A DNA stretch of 64,000 bases. Source: Aquatica leii (taxonomy: Eukaryota; Arthropoda; Insecta; Coleoptera; Lampyridae). Positions 46,161 through 57,452 of this stretch are shown piece by piece. The stretch covers positions 16,977,123-17,041,122 of the forward strand of contig CM069435.1 in the NCBI GenBank assembly GCA_035610365.1, in the 5' to 3' direction. The translations under genes and the position numbers were made by a program. Positions within the stretch are counted from its first letter, which is position 1, and each line of letters begins with the position of its first letter. The notes under the pieces were generated by a model, which saw only the letters and a list, made by a program, of their open reading frames with translations, ran no database searches and was not told where the DNA came from.

Positions 46161-47459
46161 TGTTTCTATGTGGTGAGAATTTCTTCATAACTTAAAGGCA
46201 AGCGACTAACTCAGTTTGATTCCGCAAGAGAGAGGAACAAATTAGGAAAATACAAATTCTAACAATAATACATTTATTTCTCAGAAGAGAGGATAGACGT
46301 TAAAACAAAAGAGAAAAACCGATAAGAAATTAAATAACAAGATTAGATTTGTCAATTAATATTATAGTTATAATATAGATGGAAACTCTATGGATGAGGC
46401 AACACACCTTACCACTAATTATATGCAATTACTAAGAAAATTCTAAGTGATTGATTTTAATCAAGCTTAATTAGGATTCAAACAATTATTTCTTCTACCC
46501 TGCAATCGAGAAAAGAGTCGATAATCGACAATTATGACTGAGTTGCAAAAAAAGATGAAAGCACAAAAACCTACCAAACCAAAAAATCTTCGACACCAGC
46601 AGTAACGTTTTTTATTTATTTTTTATTTGATTTACGAAGAAAATATGCGTGACATATAAGCTTATATACGACGTTTTTATGCCTAATTTGGCTTTGACTG
46701 CGTTTAAATGATTTGAAAAACTTGGACGGACAATACATAAAGTTAAAGATGAGTAAAAGTTTGCGACTGAAAGTAAAATTGAATCAGTGTGATTTACATT
46801 AGGATTACATACAATAACTTGTTTGCTTAAGTCTGAGGGTTAACTGATAAGATTGATACAATTAAGTAAAAAAAATAAACACATTATACGATACTATTAT
46901 GTAGGTTGCATAAGGCTGACATGATTAATTAACAAATGCATCACAATCACAAAATACGCTTTACTAAGAAAAGTGCATGAAACCGCTTAACTACTTATAT
47001 AAGTAACTAAAATAATACGATTCTATGACAAAGGTGTGAGTCATATCTCGCCACTTTGGAATTATTAAAGAAGGTGCCTTGCATAGGTTATTTTGCTACG
47101 AGCCGTCTATCGGGATTAAGTAGAAATCTCTCGGTAATCGCTAAAAAGGTATAAAATAACGTGACGACGCATATCCACAAAAAACGTCATTGAAATAACT
47201 AATGAAAAAATTCAACAGTAAGAAAAACTAATTGCATTAGCAGACTAGCCCGGTGATACGCGATTTCCAAACGGTAAAGGAAGAGTAAAAATGAACGTTT
47301 ATACTGCTTATTCCTACTTATAAAAGAGGAGAATCAGTAGCGGCGTATAAACAGTGCAGCCGTTAATTTTAATGTAGAATATCTTTTTTTTTGGCATTAG
47401 GACGAAGCCCATGCAGCCAATCCTAATGTAGAATATATATTTTTGAAAAAAAACGACAT
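46161..47459. other. Insert of about 1.3 kb between protease linker and RT
   Basis: AT-rich non-coding DNA separates two parts that should be contiguous in Gypsy pol. A near-repeat of AATGTAGAATATCTTTTT / AATGTAGAATATATATTTT lies at 47371-47442. Terminal repeats and target duplication were not found. A solo LTR of another family is one possibility. Confidence 0.4.
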
Positions 47460-47870
47460 GTAATAGTGGTGCTTTTTTAGAATGCTTGGGGATATTTGGC
47501 ACGCCGGATGGTTGAGTTAATTCAGAAAATTTTTTGAGAAGTTTCTAAATGGTAGTTGTTTCTGAAATAGCGTGATCATTGGAGTACACTTGTTCTGGTG
47601 TTGGTTCAGCGTTTGTAGCAATATTGGTAGGTAGGTCGATAAGTCTGTAGTTCCGGATGTCTACTAGAAGCTGGTAACGGTGTAAAAAGTCAGTTCCAAC
47701 AATTGTGTTGATTTAAAAATGTGTTTTCGTGTCTCAATCGTTTATATTGGCCAAAGTTTAGTGATACCATGTTACGGTAAGAATTTAATTGGAGCGATGG
47801 CCGCAGTAGCTCGGTTCTTGTATGCAAATAGGGGTGGGTTAGAAATTGTGAGGGAAATATTTAAATCAAA
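47460..47870 (-). pseudogene. Gypsy protease C-terminal half and linker
   Basis: Minus strand: SLNFGQYKRL, then TDFLHRYQLLVDIRNYRLID, AEPTPEQVYSND and LLKKFSELTQPSGVP with NIPKHS. These fit the Gypsy protease tail (LGxDFLxxYxLLVDxRxxRLxD) and the linker LLxxFPxxTxPSGVPxxxKHxxxHHIxT. The protease DTG site is not visible; its position has been overwritten by unrelated DNA above about 47870. Confidence 0.75.
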
Positions 47871-49468
47871 GATGTCGTGGTAGATAAAATTAGTCAAATA
47901 GTGATTAGAAATTGTTAGAAATGGGCGCCACACAATTTGTTTAGTTACGGTCCTGTTAAGTAAATTGTAAAAGTTTAACAGGGCTCTAGTAGTAGCGAAG
48001 GGTTACTGAAAGAAACGGGGAAGGTTAAGCAATAAATAGCAGTCAGTAAATTTGATGTAAATATAATGAATTTAGAATAAATAGCAATTTACAAAATAAT
48101 TACTAAAATATTCAATTTTGAATTATGCAAACAAAATATGCGTGAAGTTGAGTAAAACAATCGATAATGGATTTCAAATATTACAAAAATACAGGATCTA
48201 AATTACCTTGTTTTAAAACAAAAGTAGTAAAACTAATTTAATTACGTTAGGTTCGCAAAACAAACAACAACAAAAAAATTAATTTGGGGCAGCGATCGTT
48301 TATCGACAAGACAGTAATTACAAATTTGAAATACAAAAAAAAATCTTACCTTATTACTTCGCTGATGGAACTCCGTGCACGGTATTTCCAGTCGAAGTTT
48401 CCTTAAATTAAATATTTAAAACAAACAATTGGCCGTCGACAGATAACAGCCGAGAATTAGAGTTAGGTTCAAGTTTACTATCTCGTAGATCAGAGAAGGC
48501 GTGACCAAATTTATGTAGGTTAATAGGTCAGTTACAATTACGTTATAAGTAAAAAAAAAATTCAAGGTAAATCAGATAACAACTTCTTATAGAAACAAAG
48601 AGAAATTAAATTAAGTAAATCAAGCCAAAGTTTAAATAACAAAAGTGAATTTTAAATAGCAAAAAAACATTGTAAAATTTTAAAGTATAAGGAAAAGTTC
48701 TTGAATTTCTAAAGTTGATTAAGCAAGTAGGATAGTTTTGATTAAAAGTTCAATGTAGAAAATCAAATCTTTGAGATTTGCACAAATATGAATTAATTCA
48801 TAATAAAACGAAGGTTAACGGTTGGTTTTTTTCACTTAGCGTCAGTTGGTGCAATCGAAGTTGACTTCTCAGCGTAGCGTTAGTAGAGTTTACAGATGAA
48901 CGGAGTATTTTGGTAGTTGAAGGAACTCTCACACGTGGAGTAAACAATCCGTTGGAGAAAACGTTCATATGAATTAGAACAATTTCTTCGGAAGAAAAAC
49001 CGCTGGGTATAATAATCCAGCGTTAAGAAAACTAAGTACACTTTTAAAATTTAAAGTAACTTATAGCCGTAAATATACGATTTTTAGTAATTTTAGGAAA
49101 GAAACAGGTTTCGTAGATATACTAAAAGTTAGGAAGGTTTCAACGTAATATCCGGTAAAATCACCGTGTTTAAGTAAACGTTAGTACTTCCAAGGTACAG
49201 TAAATTTTTGAAGTGATCTCAACAAGAGTTTGTCAGGAACTAATTAAAGAAAGAAACGAAAGAATCTAAGGTCATAATGACGTCACACGATAACAAAATA
49301 AATTCGTCAGCAAACTCGTGAGAAAGCAAAATTTAGTCACGTATTAAGCGAAAATAATACGCTCTTAATTACTCATAAATTACAAATTATCAACTTTAAA
49401 CTGTAAAGAAATAAAGCGTGAGATTTAATAACAACAGCAGATTCCCACACGTTTAACTTAAATGAATC
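47871..49468. other. AT-rich insert between protease and solo LTR
   Basis: No coding signature. A TGTTAGAAATGGGCGCCACAC string at 47913-47933 carries the GGGCGCCA motif shared with the Gypsy LTRs of this window, so an LTR may begin here, but no partner end was found. Confidence 0.35.
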
Positions 49469-49472
49469 AGAC

Positions 49473-50974
49473 TGTTACAAGCTTTAGGTTTTACGAACCT
49501 TGCACGGCCAACTCATATAGTCGAAAGTAGGGGGTATGCTTAAGGGCGCCAGAGCTGATCTAACATAACACTTCTGCCTCGCTCACGACAGACGGTCCAA
49601 ACTTGTAACGCAATTGGAGGTTTGTAATCCTTATTACTCTGATGGTCGAGTAGCCAAAGTTTGTTATTAGATAACGACGATCAAAAGAGAAAGGTATGTT
49701 GTCATAAAAGAAAGAGTAACCAAGATAACAACTTTAATTTAGAATCGTTGATGATTATCACAGGTATATCGAATTCTCAGTACAGGAATGCCAGTAGTAT
49801 CGGCAACACACAATACATAAGTAAGTTACGTTGAAATGAACAGCGAAGAATAGTTGGTAGTAAATATTGTTTGTACACAGTATGCGAAACACATAAAATA
49901 ATTAATAATATTACCTTAATGGTAATAAAACAAGGATAGCACTTACGGAATTAACATTAAAATTTCGTAGTAAATATTGATTGTACGCAGCATGCGAAAC
50001 ACATAAAATAATTAATAACTAATGATACGACCTTACTGATAATAAAACAGTGATAATAATTACTGAATTAATCCTAAACTTTTGTAATAATTATTGGTTG
50101 TACACAGCATGCGAAAAATACAAAATAACTAATGATACTACCTTAATGGTAATAAAACAATGTTAGCAATTTCGGAATTAACATTAGCTACAGTTTCGTG
50201 AGCGACCTTACTGACGGCGAACAAATAAATAAATCAACTTACCCACAATACAGTAACTCCTACTTGGTCGAAGAAAGCGCTTTCCCCGGCAAGTGAGCCT
50301 GAAATAACTTTTGAGTAGCAAATCGTGTCAAACCAATGCCTCACGAAATCAAAATCTACAAAAATGGTTACTTATTGTTAAAGAAAGTACATATAACATA
50401 ACCCGGTTGTCGAATGCTGTTGTACACCTTCGATGCCAGTTGGTTTTGCAGGTGTTTGCCGCATGAGTAAAAGTATTTGTCGATGCTAATCCCTCCTAAT
50501 TCGGTATCGAATAGAAACATGTGCCAGGACGTGGTGGAATGGCTGGTGACGACTCGAATACTTTACGATCGTAATTAAATTATAATTTTTCTTTGTAGAT
50601 TTTAAATTACGACAAGAATACCCATATTTAGGAAGTAGCACATGGCGCTAACGAAAAGACATCAAAATTACTTTTAATCAAAGAAAGAACAAAAGCCACT
50701 TACCCTGCGTGGATTTAATTAGTTAATTAAGAAGACTTCTATTACCCATCGTGTTCCAACACGTGGATGTTGTGAGAAAACGATTTTTAATTCACGCAGA
50801 CATAGATTATAACATGAAGGATGTTAAAGTCAAAATGCCCGTATCTCACCGGATATCGTCTACTCAATACGAAGAGACCAACGAGCCCGATAGATGGCGT
50901 CGAGAAATAGAAAAGTAATTTTTAATTAAACCAATATACAGGGTAGTGCATTATTTAAATTTATGCACGTAACA
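49473..50974 (-). mobile_element. Solo LTR, 1,502 bp, with 4-bp target duplication AGAC
   Basis: It starts TGTTACAAGC and ends TGCACGTAACA; TGTTAC/GTAACA are perfect inverted ends. AGAC flanks both sides (49469-49472 and 50975-50978). It matches the LTR at 60012-61230 at both ends and in blocks between. Its right end, reversed, matches the first 230 bases of the LTR at 58438. By that match, and by TGGCGCCC lying near the opposite end, the transcription direction is taken as minus. It sits in the gag region of the large Gypsy element and carries no internal region. Confidence 0.85.
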
Positions 50975-50999
50975 AGACAGTGCCGGATTTAGAAAAATT

Positions 51000-51650
51000 T
51001 GCTCAGGGCGTAACAACCAGTATGTCGAGGAATTAAAATTTATTTTGTTGGTTTCGTGAAGATAATCTGTGGCGGTAATTGTTTTTTGGTACGGCGGTGA
51101 ATTTGATTAAAATCGGCAATTTTTTTCCGAACAATAGTTTCTATATCATTATGACGATTATTATCGTAGGAGTGCACTTTATCTTAATAAGATGTGTTGA
51201 ACGTTGCGTCGGCACGTTGAGATCTGAGTTGACCTGTGTAGCCAAAACTGCTTGAATGGAGGCTTGTAAGTGACTTAACCAAAGAGTACATAGGAAGTTG
51301 TCTGAAACGTAGGCGAAGGATTCTTAAATGGCGTAGAAAAGGAGAAGGTTTGCAGTCCCCTGTTTCTCGCCTTCTAAAAGCTGTCGTGTCTTTTGGGTTT
51401 GCGAAATACTGAGACTTTTACTGAGCTGCCCCTTTAACGTCTTGCATTAACATTCAGTAGGAGGTATTTTATAACGTCTCGTATTTTAGATCGGTATCAG
51501 CTATCACGTAATTGTAACGTCTTTGTCTGTTTTAATTTTAGCCAAGCCAAATTGTTCTTTAATTTTAACTAAATGCAAAGATTTTTACCCAAAGCAGAAT
51601 TTTTGAATGCTAACCCGTTCGACGCCACGTAGGCAAAAGCGTTTGTGTTC
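51000..51650 (-). pseudogene. Gypsy gag (capsid region), decayed
   Basis: Minus strand in three frames: RYNYVIADTDLKYETL, KPSPFLRHLRILR, YVSDNFLCTLWLSHLQAS and IQAVLATQVNSDLNV. These correspond to the capsid segment of GPY/F-type Gypsy gag (GDRKPSQLLRHLRxLAG, DxxLRxLWLxRLPxxxQAILATQxxxxLxxLADLAD). The solo LTR begins right after its C-terminal side. Confidence 0.75.
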
Positions 51651-51887
51651 GAGTTAATGTTTGGGTTCATTTTGAATTACGATTTTGTCGTTTTTTTAGT
51701 ATGATTAGGTACTTTAAAGTTGCATTTCTAGTTTATTTGGCGCTCTTAAAATTTTCTTTTGATGAAACGCGTAGCATTCTTTTAAAAAAATACGGTATAC
51801 ACGGAAAACCAGTAGTATTTCAACGTTTTTGGGTTCTGAGCCGCCAATTACGTCGAATTCTGGATTACGTGAGGTTATAAGCCACTG

Positions 51888-52945
51888 TGACAATATGAGC
51901 GTACTGAGTTTGTTGGTCAAGAATCATTTATTATAGTGCATATAAGATTACATTATATTCGTAACAGCTGCATATTATACAGGGTGTAACAAATGTAACT
52001 AATAATCTTTTAATAAGGGGTAGATATGGTAATTGCCAACACGCTTTGTTCATAAACATGTGGTCTAGCTTTTCATCAATTTTTCTTAATTTTTTTTGTA
52101 ATAATTAGATGTAATTACGGACCTGGTTGTTTCTTATAAGAAAATGTGATATAAAATGATTGAAACTGTTGGAAATCAAATTTACTATTAAGTATTAAGT
52201 TTTAATTTAATTTAAGAGATATGGTGTTGTGCTAAAATCAAGGTTAGTTTTAAATTACTTTAAGGTTCTGAATAACGACAGAAAACAGTAAAGTAACAAT
52301 CTCAATTGGTTATTTTAAAGTCATAAATGTAGAAATTAAAAAGTGAAATTCGTAATTTATATGAAAAACTATGAAATTAAATTGAACAAATAATAAAACT
52401 AAATACCGAATACCCAACTACAAAAATAATTTAATGTATTTAAAATATCTGGAAATAAATAAAAATCGAATCAACAGTAACGCACAACCAAAATAGACAC
52501 AATGACTCATGAATGGTCAGAAAAAGAAATTTTAGCTACAGTCTTATTTTATGTTAACCAAGGTTATCTTTTCTGTACGTGTTCCACAATCTACAGTAAA
52601 ACTAAGCAAAACAATTTTATCGCATTCTTGCATTTCGTACGTGTTGTTTACTAATAAACGATCCTGAATTGTGCCATTGGTTTTTTTTTCCTACGAATTT
52701 ACAATAGTTTATAACAGGGCCGTCTTAAACTTCAATATTAATTTTTCTGAACAACTATAAGGAATGGACATTATGTTTATAATGCAAATATGATTTAAAT
52801 CAGTACAACTATCTCCCATGAAGAGAATATTAGTTATACTTGTTACACCCTGTATATCTATATATAATTTACGTTATGTGCGAATTATAGTAAAATTACA
52901 ATCTGTTAGTAAACTTACTTGCTATGTACTCAATAATTACGATCG
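51888..52945 (-). repeat. Presumed 5' LTR of the large Gypsy element, split by a MITE
   Basis: 51888-51975 and 52857-52945 together match 42627-42800 in order. Presumed LTR start TGTGACAATATGAG at 51888. The LTR was evidently continuous before the MITE entered. Confidence 0.55.
51978..52854. mobile_element. MITE, 877 bp, perfect 17-bp inverted ends with TA duplication
   Basis: TATACAGGGTGTAACAA at 51976-51992 is the exact reverse complement of 52840-52856. The outer TA on each side fits a TA target duplication, the habit of Tc1/mariner-type elements. The interior is AT-rich with no transposase signature. It interrupts a sequence that is continuous in the partner LTR at 42.7 kb, which confirms it as an insertion. 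Confidence 0.85.
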
Positions 52946-53248
52946 ATTAAAAAATTAAGTTGCCACAAAAGTATTTTAAATATATTGTTGTGTTTATTTA
53001 TTTTTAAATTAGAGAAAGTCAAAAAATTATTGTGGAATAGGTGCAAACATCAAACAAAAGCGTATAAAAAGTGCGTTATTTTACAAACATAGGTTTTCTT
53101 ATTCAATGATTGTTAAAAAATAAACGCGTAACACAAAACGTAATCAATTAATACTGTAAAAAACTCTTAGTAATATACGATTTTACGATCATATAAAGAT
53201 AGCTATTTTTCACGAGGATAAAGTTTGCAACATTAGTAAACAACATTA
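52946..53248. other. 3' flank of the IR gene
   Basis: AT-rich sequence between the Gypsy LTR and the IR stop codon; it should hold the IR 3' untranslated region. No clear polyadenylation signal could be picked out. Confidence 0.4.
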
Positions 53249-54955
53249 TCAGTGTATAAATCTAAAAGTCGTTTTTGACAAAACCTCAATTGCAAAAATA
53301 ACACTTGAAATAAACAATCCAATACCTAATAATGTAAAAATAGGTATAACGTGATCTATAGTTAATTCCACAGGTTCAGCAGCAGAATCTACAGTTTGTT
53401 TGCCAAAATATGAATCCTTGATGTCGTCGATAACCTTACGCAAAATTCCAGATTCAATTAACGTTTTGATTAACGCATTTAATTTTTCTATCAAATTTTG
53501 ACTTTTTGACATCATCATTACAACTTCGACTTTACCCATCATTAATTCGGCATTGATGAATGTAGCAGAAACGTTCATAACAGCGCTTACACGTTTTATA
53601 TCGGTGTCGATTAAAAGCGCAGCGCAATTTTTTGCTTCGGTTATTGCTGATAGAACACCGTCAAACTCTTGAAATCTAAGTTCTTTAACTTTTTTCGAGA
53701 TCTTAGAGTATAGTTTATCGTTTTCCGTATGGCTAAAGTAAATTCGGGCGAAACCCGTTGGCGCGTAAATATCTAACTCAGAGTCTGCTAATTCTTCTAA
53801 AGTTTTAATACCTTTTTCTTCTTGAGGAATTGTTAAAACATCTATGAGTTTTGATGTGTACGCACTTTGTATATGTATACAATATATTAAGTACATTACC
53901 AGAATCAGTCTCAAAGACGTTTTTAAAGGGACTGTGTTCACAGAGCCGTTTATAGTTGCAGAAAATGTTTCAAATGCTGCATTTTTTAACAGTACCAACC
54001 TAAATTCCTTTCGTTCGTAACAGTCGATCAACCACCACACCAATGTAGTCGTAATCAATCCAAAAAAAACCATTACCCATACTTCAGTTTTAAATAAAAT
54101 TAAAAGTAGTTTCATTTTTGGAACTAAATCCGGTTTTGGTGTTAAAAAGTAAAAGTTGTCGTACATGAACGTTACTGTTTTGTCGTGTTGACTATTCAGT
54201 TTATGCGAGCTTAAAGCAAATTCTTTAGTTTCTAACACTACCTTGTCACTCGGTTTTAAATTACGATATTTAATTGTTATATTCAGACGTTGACAAAATA
54301 GCTCAAATAAATACGACAAAATGTATTCTGTTGGTTGTACAGGATTTCGCTGAACAAAAACGAATTCGCACCCGTTGAGTTTCTGAAGTAGCGGCAATAC
54401 GATTTTTTCGCCCTTACATTTTTGGGAAATTATTGCATTTGCTTCAGTGGCGCAATTATTTAAACCATCAAACGCATTTGGCGTATATACTCGAGGAGTG
54501 GAATTGTTTCCATGGATCATTATTACAACATTTAAAATGTCGTTTTTCCAAAAATGAATAAAAAGCTCCTTTACGTCAGTTTGAGACGTGATTAATAAGA
54601 CTTTATTTCTTAGAGATATCGTTTTGTACCAATACAAGATATATTTAAGTTGAAAAAAAAATTCTTCGTGTGTGGAATAATCGCTGTATATAATAACATT
54701 TTTTACGTTTTTTACAGGACCGTACAAGTTTTTATCCATTTGTAGTATAATGTACGGATTATCCGACACAAAAACTGAACTAATATTAGCTCCAATGACG
54801 TAATAAAGTAACGAATCTTTTGGAAAAATTTCTTGAATAAGTTTTTGAATGCATTTTTCATTATTCACACGCGTTGTGTTTAAACTCCAACTGCATGTTG
54901 CGTTAACGTTGTTAAACAACAGCAAAATAAATATAACAGCGTACATTTTGTGCAT
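53249..54955 (-). CDS. Ionotropic receptor (divergent IR), single exon, intact
   Basis: This encodes a 568-residue chemosensory ligand-gated cation channel of the variant ionotropic glutamate receptor family, expected in the dendritic membrane of sensory neurons. Residues 1-19 look like a signal peptide (YAVIFILLLF, then NVNA). A divergent extracellular region leads into the first ligand-binding lobe (about 205-270). M1 is near 290-310, the pore region near 325-340, and M2 near 345-363, followed by SAYTSKLIDVL, the counterpart of the SYTANL gate of glutamate receptors. The second lobe (380-520) and M3 (535-558) complete the layout. Length and order are normal for an IR and there are no introns, as in many divergent IRs. 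The first ATG gives the signal peptide; Met4 is a possible alternative. The ligand and the clade cannot be told from sequence reading. Confidence 0.9.
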   Translation of the reverse strand: MHKMYAVIFILLLFNNVNATCSWSLNTTRVNNEKCIQKLIQEIFPKDSLLYYVIGANISSVFVSDNPYIILQMDKNLYGPVKNVKNVIIYSDYSTHEEFFFQLKYILYWYKTISLRNKVLLITSQTDVKELFIHFWKNDILNVVIMIHGNNSTPRVYTPNAFDGLNNCATEANAIISQKCKGEKIVLPLLQKLNGCEFVFVQRNPVQPTEYILSYLFELFCQRLNITIKYRNLKPSDKVVLETKEFALSSHKLNSQHDKTVTFMYDNFYFLTPKPDLVPKMKLLLILFKTEVWVMVFFGLITTTLVWWLIDCYERKEFRLVLLKNAAFETFSATINGSVNTVPLKTSLRLILVMYLIYCIHIQSAYTSKLIDVLTIPQEEKGIKTLEELADSELDIYAPTGFARIYFSHTENDKLYSKISKKVKELRFQEFDGVLSAITEAKNCAALLIDTDIKRVSAVMNVSATFINAELMMGKVEVVMMMSKSQNLIEKLNALIKTLIESGILRKVIDDIKDSYFGKQTVDSAAEPVELTIDHVIPIFTLLGIGLFISSVIFAIEVLSKTTFRFIH

Positions 54956-57452
54956 ACCACTGTTGTGTAGTAACTAGAAACATATAATGGATTTTATGTA
55001 ATAACGAATACACTAAGTGGAAACCTCGACGTGCTTTCATATAAATTATATTTTCATATAATACTAATGGAATGTATTGCTTTAATAGAAAATCGATTTT
55101 CGTTTGTATTTTATTATTAATTAGTGGAAGTTTTTAAACTTTTGTTGTAAAACAAAAAATTTTATTATGTAAATCCACGTTTTTAGACTTACGTTTGAAT
55201 ATTCAATTGTATTACTGTATGTTTACAAAACAAATATTTTTTTATAAAAAATAAATAAAGGGCAAAACTGCTCAGCTATTATGTGACGACGTTTGTTGAA
55301 GTCACATAACCAACAGTGCGTTTATTTGAATTTGATATTTTATTGCTGTAATAAAAATAACATTTTATAGTTGTTCCAATTTCTTTTTGAAAATATATAC
55401 AACAAATAAAAATAAACTGTAGATAGCGCTAACCAGAAATAAACTTTAACACGCACTAAAATAATTGTTCTTTTAGTACGGCTTAACGACCTAACCCAAA
55501 AATCTATATTTGTTTAATTACTTGTTGCGTTTAGAAAATAAATAAAATACAAGTTGAAAAGGCAACAGCAAATTAAGTTTGATAATATAAAATCGTAAAT
55601 TCAGTAAATTCATTGCTTAGAAACCGCTTTGTAAAGGTTTTTACATGTAGTATCTCAATGAGCAATTTTTAAACAAATATTTATGTTTTAATGCTATAGA
55701 AGATGAAACCTAATTAAAATGAAAAATTACTCGGCGTTTCTTTTATAATGTAATAGCAGCTACTTTATATAAAGTTGCTAAAATTGCACATTGTAGGAGA
55801 TTATTAAATTATGCAAATTTTGATGACATGCACCTAACGACTATTAAATTTTTTTATATTAATAAGGAGTCTGTTCGTTTCGGCATTTTTTTATGATGAA
55901 GTAGAAAATTAGCTTCCTAAATTCATTACTTTGCCTTTGTTGCGATTTTTTAATTAAGGTTCTAACTATAATAATTTTGTCATTATATTGTAACTATTTT
56001 TAAAACTTCATTTATTTAACTATTATGGATTATTATAAATGTAACTAATTTTTACTAAACTTAAAACACAATACAACAAGCTAAGCATAATAACTAGCAA
56101 ACACTAAGAAGTAATTTATACATCACTGCAACCGTATACCGTTCGCGGATAAGAAAAGTAGTCACTTAATGCACTTGTTCATTTAACAACGACACGTTCT
56201 TTTTTCACCGACTTTGCACTTATTTATTTAAACCAGGACGTGCTTCTTTTTCTTCAGAGTAAAAACTGGTTCAAATTTCCTTCCATACTTTTTATACCGT
56301 CAACCGCAAAATTAACTTATACATTTCGATTTAATTTAATTGTCTTATATTATTATACATTTTGAAAAAAATATTAAAAATTGAAAACATAATTATTTTG
56401 GGATACTTTCAATTAGAGATCTAATCGTTTCTTGAGGGTGTTACGTTATAATTTAGATTTTCTATAAATTGCGGTATTTTTTTCTTGAGTGGTCCTTGTA
56501 TGCTAACTTAATTTTGTTTTCTTATCTTCATTTTGAATTGTAAGTGAAATTGTGTTTTGTGTGTTCTTGTCTCGTCTTTTCACGTACCTACTTAAAATTT
56601 CTTGATGTACATATCGTAAATTGTTAATGTTAATTTTCCATTAGTTTTGATATTTTTCTTTAAGATTTTGTTGTTTCCGAAGTTAGTTATATTGTTTTGC
56701 AATTGTAAATACGCCATTTTTATTTTTCATTTAGATTTCGGCTCTAAACCGAATTAAATTCGGCGACTTTCGTAATCAACCATTGGTAAATTTGATTCGC
56801 CAGAGTCCTGCGCATCGACGACATTTTTCACAAGGCAATTTCTTTGAAATTTTTGTAAATTCAGTTATTATGTTGTTTTTTTTATATCGCAGAGCTGTTT
56901 AGTAGTACCTCTAATTTAAAACCTTTGGTAACCTTCTATTTCCGTTTTATTTGTCGTTTCCTTTTTATCACATTTAAGCACAGCACTGATTTATTTTTGG
57001 CGGTTTCTGAGACCTTTTTACCCGAATTTTTTTGAAAAATCATTTTTTTCTTTACGTGAGCATTTATTAGCCAAAAAGTGATGTTGTCATGTATGTACAT
57101 GGTTCATCTTTTAGGGCAATTTGAATTGAATTAATGCCTTCTGAATTATTCAGGATTTACGGATCATTGTACAATTATTTCTTACTAATCGCGTGGAAGT
57201 TGAGATTTAGAGTAAGAAAAACTCATTTAGCTGAGGATCACTGTGTCGCAACCACGTGGCTTCTTTTTATTCTAGTTTTGGGCTTTACAATATAACCTCT
57301 CGAGGTAGGTCGCAGAACGCTTTAATTATGTTACAACGTATGTTGACCTAAATTTATACTTTTAGGGTTTTTTCCCAGGGCATAAAATTTCGTCTTTAAT
57401 ACGTCAAATATTAATCAGCCGCCATCTGGGAATTTTATCATTTTTCTATTTT
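54956..57452. other. 5' flank of the IR gene and AT-rich intergenic DNA
   Basis: The promoter of the IR should lie in the first few hundred bases above 54955. TATA-like strings (TTATATG, ATATAATTTATATG on minus, 54980-55060) are present, but none stands out from the background. No coding signature or known repeat was recognised up to the TIR repeat. Confidence 0.4.

Larger units (their letters stand above)
42627..52945 (-). mobile_element. Large interrupted Gypsy element (GPY/F type)
   Basis: All pieces below fall in the order gag, protease, RT, RNase H, integrase, GPY/F when read on minus, so one element is inferred. Its flanks are direct repeats: about 42627-42800 matches 51888-51975 plus 52857-52945, sharing GATATGAG/AATATGAG, ATATAAGATTACATNATATTCGTA and TTACGTTATG. 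These are taken as the 3' and 5' LTRs. The span of about 10.3 kb is inflated by a solo LTR, a MITE, an inverted-repeat insertion and two other inserts of about 1.3 and 1.6 kb. All coding parts are dead. It lies between the IR relic and the intact IR. Confidence 0.6.

Noticed and set aside
49850-50170. CRISPR-like array (three spaced repeats of a GTACACAGCATGCGAAA-type unit)
   Set aside because: Repeats are diverged, unevenly spaced, inside an LTR of a eukaryotic retroelement, and without cas genes.
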